DNA of 64,000 nucleotides from assembly GCF_002952055.1 (NCBI RefSeq), contig NZ_CP021255.1:620001-684000 (forward strand). Direction: 5' to 3'. The translations under genes were made by a program, and so were the position numbers. The notes beneath the pieces are model-generated. The model saw only the letters and a program-made list of their open reading frames with translations, was not told the origin of the DNA and did not search any database. The DNA is from Desulfobulbus oralis. Its GTDB lineage: Bacteria; Desulfobacterota; Desulfobulbia; Desulfobulbales; Desulfobulbaceae. Numbering within the stretch: the stretch's first letter is position 1; each line of letters starts with the position of its first letter. Below, piece after piece: positions 46,051-53,749 of the stretch.

Positions 46051-47583
46051 ATGCAAGAAGAACCAAAGCGTTCCCTGCTTCCCCTGGTGCATACGCTCAT
46101 CGGCTTGACCATCATGTTTTCCGGGCATTTCCTGCCCTGCCCTGCCATGGTGGTGGAGACCAGCGACAAGCTCCTGGCCCTGAATCTGCCACAGGTGGAC
46201 GGCGGTTTGCAACTTGGCATTACCCGCACCGGCATGATCGTGTCCATGATCTTTTTCGGCGTCATCTATCTCTGGACCTTTGTCGACACGATATGGCCAG
46301 GCCTTGTGGGGCTCCTGGCGCTGATCTTCAGCGGTTTTGCCCCTGCGCCCAAGGTGATGCAGATGTTTCTGGGCAATCCCATGGTGGTCATGCTCTTCTT
46401 CCTGTTCATGGTGGCGGCGGCCATAGTGTACAGCAATCTGGCCGGCTGGCTGGCCCGCTATCTGATGACGCGGGACTTCATCAAAGGCCGCCCCTGGGTG
46501 TTGACAACGACCTTTCTGATCACCACCTACCTGGTGGCCTTTCTGGATCAGGTTTCGGCCACCTTCCTCATGTGGCCCATTCTGTACGCCATTTTCAGGG
46601 AAGTGGGCTTCAAAAAGGGCGACCGCTATGTGACGATCATGACTGTCTATGTCATCATTGTCATCCTGCTCTGCTTTGCCTCCGACCCCTTCAAGGGCGG
46701 AGCCATGTACCTGGTCAGCAATCTGCAGCACCTGGCTGCCAGCGACTCGGGGCTGGCGGCACCTCCACTGAACATCGCCCTGTATTTGTGCTTTGGCCTG
46801 ATCATTTCGGTCTGCTGTATCGCACTGTTGTTGTTTCTGCTGCGTTTTGTCTTCCGGGCGGATGTGACGCCGCTTAAGCGGCTCGATCCGGCGGCGCTCA
46901 GGAAGGAGCCCCTGCCGCCCCTGAACGGTGTCCAGAAACTGGTGCTCATAGACTTTCTGCTCTATGTGCTCTGGCTGCTCCTGCCCGCCATTATCGGCAC
47001 AGGCAATCCTGTAGGGGCCTTCCTGCAGAAAAACAGCATGGCCGGTTCCCTGCTGGCTGCCACGCTCCTGACGGTGGTTTTCGTCAAGGGGCGGCCTGTG
47101 GTGGATATCCACGCCTCCAACACGCAATACCCCTGGCGTGTGTTTCTGCTCATTGCCGTAGCCATGCTGCTGGGCGGGGTGATGACCGGCCCCGGCACCA
47201 ATGTTGCCCTTTATATGGAATATGCGCTGCGTAATCTGCTGGGCAACATGGATGCCACCACCTTCTCTATTGTGGTGGTACTCATCGGCATTATATTTAC
47301 CAATTTTTGCAACTCGGTGGTGCTGGGACTGGTGCTGACCCCGGTCCTGCTGGCTGTGGCCAATGCCTTTAACATCAGTTCCGCTCCCATGATGGCCTGT
47401 TTCATTTACGCCGTGCTCATCGCCGCCTGCACGCCGGCGGCCTCGCCCTTTGCCGCCTTGCTGTACGGGCAGACCGACTGGATCGACAGACGCGACATCG
47501 GGCGCTATACGGTCATATCTTCGGCCTTGGTGGTGCTGGTCGTCATTGTGGTTGGCATACCCCTGGCCCGCGTCCTGTTCTAG
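46051..47583 (+). CDS. Ion-transporter-superfamily permease (SLC13/ArsB-like)
   Basis: A 510-residue membrane protein with about 12 hydrophobic helices in two halves, including TTTFLITTYLVAFLDQVSATFL and CTPAASPFAALLYGQTDW, re-entrant-type segments seen in the divalent anion symporter/ArsB/NhaD superfamily. Substrate not determinable from sequence; as the last gene after an arylsulfotransferase, an organic or sulfated anion is a reasonable guess. AAGGAG site; 127 bases after the sulfotransferase. Confidence 0.72.
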   Translation: MQEEPKRSLLPLVHTLIGLTIMFSGHFLPCPAMVVETSDKLLALNLPQVDGGLQLGITRTGMIVSMIFFGVIYLWTFVDTIWPGLVGLLALIFSGFAPAPKVMQMFLGNPMVVMLFFLFMVAAAIVYSNLAGWLARYLMTRDFIKGRPWVLTTTFLITTYLVAFLDQVSATFLMWPILYAIFREVGFKKGDRYVTIMTVYVIIVILLCFASDPFKGGAMYLVSNLQHLAASDSGLAAPPLNIALYLCFGLIISVCCIALLLFLLRFVFRADVTPLKRLDPAALRKEPLPPLNGVQKLVLIDFLLYVLWLLLPAIIGTGNPVGAFLQKNSMAGSLLAATLLTVVFVKGRPVVDIHASNTQYPWRVFLLIAVAMLLGGVMTGPGTNVALYMEYALRNLLGNMDATTFSIVVVLIGIIFTNFCNSVVLGLVLTPVLLAVANAFNISSAPMMACFIYAVLIAACTPAASPFAALLYGQTDWIDRRDIGRYTVISSALVVLVVIVVGIPLARVLF

Positions 47584-47620
47584 ACGGTGCGGTGCGGCTG
47601 ATGCTTTTGCAACGAGGGCG

Positions 47621-47826
47621 CATTCAAAGGCGCAGGTGCACCGGTGGGAGCCTGGTTAAAAAAACCGCAGCAAGGATCCTAAGAGTCGTTCGTCCAGGGT
47701 AATATGGCTGTGGGACATGGCGGGCTCCTTCTGGTAGACTGTGTATTGATACCGCCGACTCTACCAGAATCCTGGACTGGTAACCTTTTTGCCACCTTCG
47801 CAGCGGGTGCCTTTGCAAGGTGAATC
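47621..47826 (-). mobile_element. IS30-family remnant with both ends (copy C)
   Basis: A 206-bp internally deleted element on the minus strand. Left end with CAAAGGCACCCGCTGCG, then GGATTCTGGTAGAGT and CCAGAAGGAGCCCGCCATG as in copy D. The first transposase codons read MSHSHITLDER and then jump to the right end (TTTTTTTAACCAGGCTCCCACCGGTGCAC). Terminal inverted repeats are visible. Same orientation as copy B, so the two flank the operon 42759-47583. Confidence 0.78.
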
Positions 47827-47957
47827 TACCGGTGGGGAGCAGAAAAATAATCTCGGCATGAAATCCTGTCACCGCGACATTCAAGAGCGGCAAGGCTTGC
47901 GCAAGAGAGCGGCTGGTCAAAAGCGCTGTCCGGCATCGGCTGCAGAGGAGTTTTGTG

Positions 47958-49877
47958 GTGTTTTGCCGGCATGAGCGATGTCATGCCCGGCCGCATGATT
48001 CGGGCCGTATCTGTTGCGCCTGTGTGTTGGCGCTGTGCCGCTGTATTCTGCCCGTTTTGGTGCTGTTGCTCCTGCCCCTTGCGGGCAACTCGTACAGCCT
48101 GCAGCAACCCGCCGGAAAACCGGGGATGCGAGTGCTGGTGCTGGATTCCAATGCCCGGGATTTCCCGGCCTCCCTGTTGGTGGAACAGGGGCTGCACGAG
48201 GCCCTGGCCGCCGAGCCCAATCTGGCGCTACAACTTTCTTTTGAGTATCTGAGTCTGACCCGCTTTCGGGGCAAAGCGCAGCGTGATGCTCTTGTCTCTT
48301 TGCTGCGCCAGCGCTACAGCGGTCAGGTGGATTTTGTCATCGGCGTCGGTGTGGCTGCCGCCCTCTTCCTCATGGAATACGACAGCCTCTTTCCGGGAAC
48401 CCCGGTCCTGCTCAACGGCATTCCGGAAACGCTGGGGGAACGTCTCCGGCATTCTGCCCTGCGGGACAGGCTGAGCTGCATCGTCGAGCCGAACAGCACC
48501 CTGCACGCACTCCGTGACTCGATCCTGCGGCTCAGGCCGGGTACCCGGCAGGTTTACCTGGTTTCCGGTATCAGTGAAAGCGACCGGGTGCGTGCCGGCG
48601 CCATCCGGCAGGCCTTTGCCAGTCTTGCGGACAGGCTGCAATTCATTGATCTGAGTGGCCTGCCTCTGGGGGATATCCTGGATCGCTGCGCCACCCTGCC
48701 GCCGGACTCGGTTGTTTTCTTTTCCACCCTCTTCGTTGATGCCAAGGGCAGGAGCTTTGTGCCCAAGGCAGTGCTGCAGGCGCTTTCTGCCTCTGCCAGC
48801 GCCCCTGTCTTCGCCCAGTACGATCAGTACCTAGGCAGTGGCATCGTGGGTGGGCCCATGTTCTCCATGCGGCAGGCAGGCAGGAAGATGGGCAGGGTCG
48901 TGCTGGACTGTTTGCAGGGGCGTTTTCCTGAACAATCCTTTTTGATCGGCGCTGACACGAGCTCCATCCAGTACGACGCCAGGCAGCTACGGCGTCATGG
49001 CATTGACATGCGGCTTCTGCCTGCCGGCGCCACCGTGCTGTTCCAGGAAATCAGCGTCTGGGACCAGTACAGGCATTACTTCATTGGCGTCGGCCTCCTG
49101 CTGGTTCTGCAGTCGGCACTCATTGTCGGGCTGGTGGGCACTTTGCGCCAACGCCAGCGGGCCCAGGCGGCCCTGTATGCCAACCAGCAGGAACTGGAGC
49201 GACTGGCCGGTCGTCTCATCTCCTCGCAGGAAGAGGAGCTGAGTCGTCTGTCCCGGGAATTTCACGACGATTACGCCCAGCGGCTGGCAGCCATGGCCAT
49301 CGAGACCGGGGCGCTGGAACTGCAGTGCCAGGATATCGGGCCGGCCTTGCCGGGTCGGATTGGCCATATCAAAAACCGGCTCATCAACCTGTCCGACGAT
49401 GTCCATGCCCTGTCCCGGGAGCTGCATCCCAGAATTCTGAAGGATCTGGGCCTGTCACGGGCACTTCATTCCCTGTGCCGGCACTTTTCCGACCGGGAGA
49501 GCTGTCCGGCGATCTGCCGTATCGACGCAGACAGTGACGACATCCCCGAGGATATAGCTCTTTGCGTCTATCGGGTTGTGCAGGAAGGCCTGCGCAATAT
49601 TGCCAAGCATGCCCATGCACAGCGGGTGGATATCGATATTCGGCATACGACCGGCCGCCTGTCGGTGAGCATAGCGGACGACGGAGCCGGTTTTGATCCG
49701 CACAGGGTGCGCCATATCCCGGGCATCGGACTGGCCAGCATGCGCGAGCGGGTGCAGTATGTTCGGGGCACGTTCACCATCCAAACTGCGCCGGGGCAGG
49801 GGACAGTGATCCGGGTCACGGTGCCTCTGTCGGAGGAATATCATCATGAAAAAAGCGCGGATCGTCCTGGCCGATGA
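47958..49877 (+). CDS. Sensor histidine kinase with ABC substrate-binding-protein-like sensor
   Basis: A 639-residue membrane kinase. N-terminal signal/anchor (LPVLVLLLLPLAG), a periplasmic domain of about 300 residues resembling ABC transporter substrate-binding proteins (MRVLVLDSN..., VDFVIGVGVAAALFL, GTPVLLNGIPETL, FAQYDQYLGSGIVGGP), a second helix (about 376-396), a coiled coil, a HisKA_3 dimerisation domain with phospho-His in SREFHDDYAQRLA, and an ATPase domain (NIAKHAHA, DDGAGFDP). GTG start. Overlaps the LuxR-type regulator gene by 32 bp. Confidence 0.88.
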   Translation: MFCRHERCHARPHDSGRICCACVLALCRCILPVLVLLLLPLAGNSYSLQQPAGKPGMRVLVLDSNARDFPASLLVEQGLHEALAAEPNLALQLSFEYLSLTRFRGKAQRDALVSLLRQRYSGQVDFVIGVGVAAALFLMEYDSLFPGTPVLLNGIPETLGERLRHSALRDRLSCIVEPNSTLHALRDSILRLRPGTRQVYLVSGISESDRVRAGAIRQAFASLADRLQFIDLSGLPLGDILDRCATLPPDSVVFFSTLFVDAKGRSFVPKAVLQALSASASAPVFAQYDQYLGSGIVGGPMFSMRQAGRKMGRVVLDCLQGRFPEQSFLIGADTSSIQYDARQLRRHGIDMRLLPAGATVLFQEISVWDQYRHYFIGVGLLLVLQSALIVGLVGTLRQRQRAQAALYANQQELERLAGRLISSQEEELSRLSREFHDDYAQRLAAMAIETGALELQCQDIGPALPGRIGHIKNRLINLSDDVHALSRELHPRILKDLGLSRALHSLCRHFSDRESCPAICRIDADSDDIPEDIALCVYRVVQEGLRNIAKHAHAQRVDIDIRHTTGRLSVSIADDGAGFDPHRVRHIPGIGLASMRERVQYVRGTFTIQTAPGQGTVIRVTVPLSEEYHHEKSADRPGR

Positions 49878-50484
49878 TCATCGGTTGGTGGCCGAGGGCC
49901 TGCGAGGTCTTTTGGAGCCGGATTACCAGCTCGTGCGGATTGTGGAAGACGGGCGGGCGCTCCTTGAGGCGGTGGACCGCCTGATGCCAGATGTGGTGGT
50001 GGCGGACGTATCCATGCCGCTTTTGAATGGCATCGAGGCGGCGCGCCAATTGAAGAAGAGGCACCCGGCCATCGCTGTCGTCTTCCTCACCATGCACATC
50101 GACGTGGCCTACGCGGCCAGCGCCTTTGAAGCAGGCGCCTTGGGCTATGTGCTCAAGCATTCCGCGCCTGCCGAGCTGCTGACAGCAATCAGTTGCGCTC
50201 TCAGGGGCCGCACCTACATCACGCCCCTTTTGGCCGGAGAACTGCTCGACTACCAACGCAGGCGGCCAGAGGACGGGCAGCAAGACCCGTTTTCCCGGCT
50301 GACCTGCCGCCAGCGCGAAGTGCTGCAACTGCTGGCCGAGGGGCTTTCGGCCAAGGAAGCGGCGGCGGTGCTCGGCATTTCGGCAAGAACGGTCGAATTT
50401 CACAAGTACGGCATGATGGACAGCCTGGGCCTGAAAAGCTCGGCGGAACTGCTGCGCTTTGCATTGGAACACGGGGTCAAATAG
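49846..50484 (+). CDS. LuxR/NarL-family response regulator
   Basis: A 212-residue regulator: receiver domain with DD at 10-11, phosphoacceptor Asp54 (VVADVSMPLLNG) and Lys in GYVLKHSAPAE; GerE-type helix-turn-helix (LTCRQREVLQLLAEGLSAKEAA, ISARTVEFHKYGMMDSLG). Cognate partner of the overlapping sensor kinase. Its likely targets are the channel gene and second arylsulfotransferase downstream and perhaps the operon upstream. Confidence 0.92.
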   Translation: MKKARIVLADDHRLVAEGLRGLLEPDYQLVRIVEDGRALLEAVDRLMPDVVVADVSMPLLNGIEAARQLKKRHPAIAVVFLTMHIDVAYAASAFEAGALGYVLKHSAPAELLTAISCALRGRTYITPLLAGELLDYQRRRPEDGQQDPFSRLTCRQREVLQLLAEGLSAKEAAAVLGISARTVEFHKYGMMDSLGLKSSAELLRFALEHGVK

Positions 50485-50580
50485 CGCAGCCGCCTGTTGC
50501 CTGACCGCTCCATGCACCGCTATAGGCCCCCCATTTTTCCCTCCTGCCAGGACAGGCTGCTGCTCTCTTGGTTCCTGACA

Positions 50581-50609
50581 CCGGTAAATTTATCTGCAAA
50601 ACCCGGTAA
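50581..50609 (+). promoter_or_regulatory. Direct-repeat operator candidate
   Basis: Two copies of CCGGTAA, each followed by an A/T run (50581-50587 and 50603-50609), spaced 22 bases (two helical turns) apart, upstream of the outer-membrane channel gene. The arrangement suits tandem binding of a LuxR-type dimer such as the regulator encoded just upstream. Confidence 0.4.
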
Positions 50610-50714
50610 TTTTTCGAGTATTCAGAAGCGTTCTCTCAGGTTTTAATTCCTCCTGAACGCCGCATGAAGCGCCTGATTGCGATATACGTTTTTAACGCAT
50701 GGGAGGAACGAAAC

Positions 50715-51677
50715 ATGAGCTTGGGAACAAGGGCAAAATATGCGTTCTACAGCACCGCTGCCATCTGCCTGCTGACAACTGGCCAAAGCCTTGCGGCGGA
50801 CGAGACGCCGCATAAGACCCAGGAGATGGCGGAAGCCCAAAAACAGGCATCCACCCGCATCGGCCCCACGAGCGGCACACCGGTCAACACCATGATCAGC
50901 GGCGGCGGGGTTATTGCCAGGGGCAAGCTGCTCACCCAGGTGAACAGTTCCTTCCGGGACAAGGATGATATCGTGGAAAATGCCGGAGCAGGCGCCAGAA
51001 CCTCGAAACAGCTCATTGCTCTGCTGAAGCTGCGTTATGGCCTGACCGATAATCTGGAAGCGCTCTTGGTGCCCGGTTATATCTATGTCCATCGGGATGC
51101 CTACGACCGTTTCGACAGCGACCATCTGGGTGGCCCGAATGATGCCAAATTAGGCATCAACTACGGGATTTTGCAACAGAAGCAGGGCGATCCTTTGAGC
51201 CTCTGCCTGACGCTTGGCCTCAACCTGCCGACCGGCCAGTCCGGAGCCAGGCACCCGCCGGGCAACGATGTCTGGTCCTACAACGCCGCTTTGGGCATCA
51301 CAAAGGTCTGGCCATCCGGCCACCGCATCGACGGGGCGGTCGGGTTTACCCAGCCTACGGAAACCGGCAACCTGGGCGTGCGCAAGGATACCTCGTTCAC
51401 CCTGACCGGCAGCTATCGCTACATCTTCAATCCCAACTTCGATGCTGGCCTGGAATTTACTGTGGAAAACAGCCGGGAATGGCAGCAAAACGGTGTGGAC
51501 ATGCATAACGGCTACACCGAAATGTACGCCGGCCCGGCCATCAACGTCAATTTCCCGGATTGGGGCATGTGGGTGGGTATTGGGGCCTACCTTCCGGTCT
51601 TCAGGGATTATGACGCGCCCACGGCAACGGATGACATCCGTATTGACTTCAAACTCGGCAAGATGTGGTCCTGGTGA
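50715..51677 (+). CDS. Outer-membrane channel-like protein (phenol/MetA-degradation transporter-like)
   Basis: A 320-residue protein with a signal peptide (cleavage near QSLAAD) and a body of alternating, amphipathic beta strands (VNSSFRDKDDIV, LRYGLTDNLEALLVPGY, SLCLTLGLNLPTGQSG, FTLTGSYRYIFN), ending with aromatic LGKMWSW. This resembles the outer-membrane family implicated in uptake of aromatics (phenol, MetA pathway). It lies between the two-component system and the exported arylsulfotransferase. GGGAGG site. Confidence 0.72.
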   Translation: MSLGTRAKYAFYSTAAICLLTTGQSLAADETPHKTQEMAEAQKQASTRIGPTSGTPVNTMISGGGVIARGKLLTQVNSSFRDKDDIVENAGAGARTSKQLIALLKLRYGLTDNLEALLVPGYIYVHRDAYDRFDSDHLGGPNDAKLGINYGILQQKQGDPLSLCLTLGLNLPTGQSGARHPPGNDVWSYNAALGITKVWPSGHRIDGAVGFTQPTETGNLGVRKDTSFTLTGSYRYIFNPNFDAGLEFTVENSREWQQNGVDMHNGYTEMYAGPAINVNFPDWGMWVGIGAYLPVFRDYDAPTATDDIRIDFKLGKMWSW

Positions 51678-51886
51678 GCGCAGCGGCTTCAGGGCTCGGG
51701 CAGCCCCAGGCCGTTTCCATGGGAGCGACTTGCCCTGCGCTGTAAAAAAATCTTGTGCCGGCTCAAGATCTGCTTGGCTCGTGTGCCGATCAAGACTGCT
51801 GACTTTCATTGAGTGCCACCTTTTGTTTTGAAGTGTGAAAACTGAATGAGCCAGTCTGATACCCATTCAACATGAAGGAGATCGCC

Positions 51887-53326
51887 ATGCGTAAATTCGT
51901 CGCCTTTCTGGCTGGCGCAGCTCTTTGCGCCGTTCCCGTTTCTTCCCAGGCCTACGAAGCCATCTGCGGCCCCTTGGGTGTACTCCATTACCAGAAAGAA
52001 AAGTCCTACGGCGGTTATGTGCTCTACACCAATCATCGGGGCGGCACCAGGACCTACCTCATTAATCTTGAGGGCAGCGTGGTGCACGAATGGAATCACG
52101 GCCGTGAGGCCTTCATGGCCGAACTTCTGCCCAACGGGCACCTGCTGCGCGTCGAACAGGGCCCCGGTTCCCCGGTGACCTTTGGCGGCTGGCACGGAAC
52201 TCTGCGCGAATACGACTGGGACGGCAACGTGGTGTGGGAATACACCATCCGCGACAAGAACAGGGTGGCCCATCACGGCTTCGACCGCCTGCCCAACGGC
52301 AACACCGCCATGCTCATCTGGGAAAAGATGAGCTGGGATGAAATGATCGCCAAGGGGCGCGACCCCAAGGACCCGACCGTCTACAAGGACGGTTTCAAAT
52401 ACCCCGACGGCAAGGTGCTGGAAGGCGTATGGCCCGATGCCATCATCGAGGTAGATCCCAGCGGCAAGATCGTGTGGGAATTCCATGTGAAGGATCATAT
52501 CGGCACGGCCAAAGACCAGTGGGATCCGAACTATCATCTACCCTTCGGCTATATACCCGCGTACTTCGCCGGCCCGGACTGGACGCACTGGAACTCCGTA
52601 CGCTACAATCCCAAGACGGACCAGTATCTGGTGAACTCCCGCGACTGGGGTGAAATGTACATCATCGACCGCAAGACCAAAAAAATGGTCTGGCGCTGGG
52701 GCAACCCCTACGCTTACGGCGCGGGCAGCAAGGAACAGGGCTATGCCCGCAACGGCGATCAGATCCTCTTCGGTTCCCACGACTGTAACTGGCTGCCCAA
52801 CGGTAACCTGAGCATCTTCGACAACGGCACCATGCGTCCCAGCGGCAACCACAGCGCCGTCTATGAGATAGAACGCGACGGCACCTTCAACGGCGGCAAG
52901 ATCGTCTGGTCGTTCAAGACCAAGGACTCGAACAGCTTCTATTCCGATTACCAGAGCGCGGCGCAGAAGCTCCCCAACGGTAACTGGCAGATCACGTCCA
53001 CCAACAACGGTCACGTGTTCGAAGTGACGCCCGACGGGGAAGTGGTGTGGGAATTCGTGAACCCCATGTCTGGCGACGAACCCTACTGCGTGAGGAAGGA
53101 CAAGAATCCCTGGACGCAGATTCACCGTGCCTTCCGCTATGCGGCCGATTCTCCGCAACTCAGGGGTCGCGATCTCAAGCCCATCCGCAAACTTGCGCCT
53201 TCCTGCCCCGACTGGCAGACTCTCCTGAAATACAAGCCTTCCCCCAACGGCGACGAAGCCCCGAAGGTGGAAAACACCCCTGCCTCTGACCAGAAAGGCT
53301 CTGATTACGCCATGCCCAAGAAGTAA
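51887..53326 (+). CDS. Exported arylsulfotransferase-family protein
   Basis: A 479-residue protein with a signal peptide (MRKFVAFLAGAALCAVPVSS, then QA) and a beta-propeller of the arylsulfotransferase type. The catalytic quartet is preserved: His129-130 (VAHHGF), His234 (DWTHWNS), Arg252 (VNSRDW) and His298 (GSHDCNW). It lacks the N-terminal beta domain of the cytoplasmic-looking paralogue at 44037. Repeated LPNG-N blades are obvious. Periplasmic sulfate transfer from aryl sulfates to phenolic acceptors is the expected activity. AAGGAG favours ATG 51887. Confidence 0.85.
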   Translation: MRKFVAFLAGAALCAVPVSSQAYEAICGPLGVLHYQKEKSYGGYVLYTNHRGGTRTYLINLEGSVVHEWNHGREAFMAELLPNGHLLRVEQGPGSPVTFGGWHGTLREYDWDGNVVWEYTIRDKNRVAHHGFDRLPNGNTAMLIWEKMSWDEMIAKGRDPKDPTVYKDGFKYPDGKVLEGVWPDAIIEVDPSGKIVWEFHVKDHIGTAKDQWDPNYHLPFGYIPAYFAGPDWTHWNSVRYNPKTDQYLVNSRDWGEMYIIDRKTKKMVWRWGNPYAYGAGSKEQGYARNGDQILFGSHDCNWLPNGNLSIFDNGTMRPSGNHSAVYEIERDGTFNGGKIVWSFKTKDSNSFYSDYQSAAQKLPNGNWQITSTNNGHVFEVTPDGEVVWEFVNPMSGDEPYCVRKDKNPWTQIHRAFRYAADSPQLRGRDLKPIRKLAPSCPDWQTLLKYKPSPNGDEAPKVENTPASDQKGSDYAMPKK

Positions 53327-53366
53327 TGGATGAGCCCTGCCAGGCGGCCATGCCTGCTCCTGCCCC

Positions 53367-53396
53367 GGTCGCTCCGCAAGGAGCGACCTTGTTTTT
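53367..53396 (+). terminator. Rho-independent terminator after the exported arylsulfotransferase
   Basis: A 9-bp perfect stem GGTCGCTCC/GGAGCGACC with loop GCAA, followed by TTGTTTTT, 40 bases past the stop codon. Confidence 0.85.
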
Positions 53397-53690
53397 GCCT
53401 GACCGGAACCCTGGCATGCGAAAAACTCGCACCTGCGGCGCGGCATTCTCCGGAAAAAGGCCCGGCAGAGACTGAGGAACGCCGGAGAGCCGCTTCCCCG
53501 GTAAACGGAAAACGAGGCCCCCGTCCGGCAGGGAGAAAGCCCGTTGCGGCGTGTTGCAGCGGAGACCTTGCCTCATGTGCCCCGGGGGCGGCATGGGTGC
53601 AGCGCAGGAATGAACCCCGTTCGCTGTATTGCGCAGCCGCCACAGGGGTCGCCCTGCCGCAGTAAAAAAACCTTGTGCCTGGGGATAAGA

Positions 53691-53727
53691 AAAGGGCGCC
53701 CTGAAAAATCAGGGCGCCCTCTTTTTC
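53691..53727. terminator. Terminator at the end of the carboxyltransferase operon
   Basis: A 12-bp perfect stem AGGGCGCCCTGA/TCAGGGCGCCCT with an AAAA loop, flanked by A-rich and T-rich tracts, 23 bases beyond the minus-strand carboxyltransferase stop. The 290 bp between the two terminators holds no recognisable gene. Confidence 0.8.
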
Positions 53728-53749
53728 GAGCCGGCTTGACAGAGCGGGA

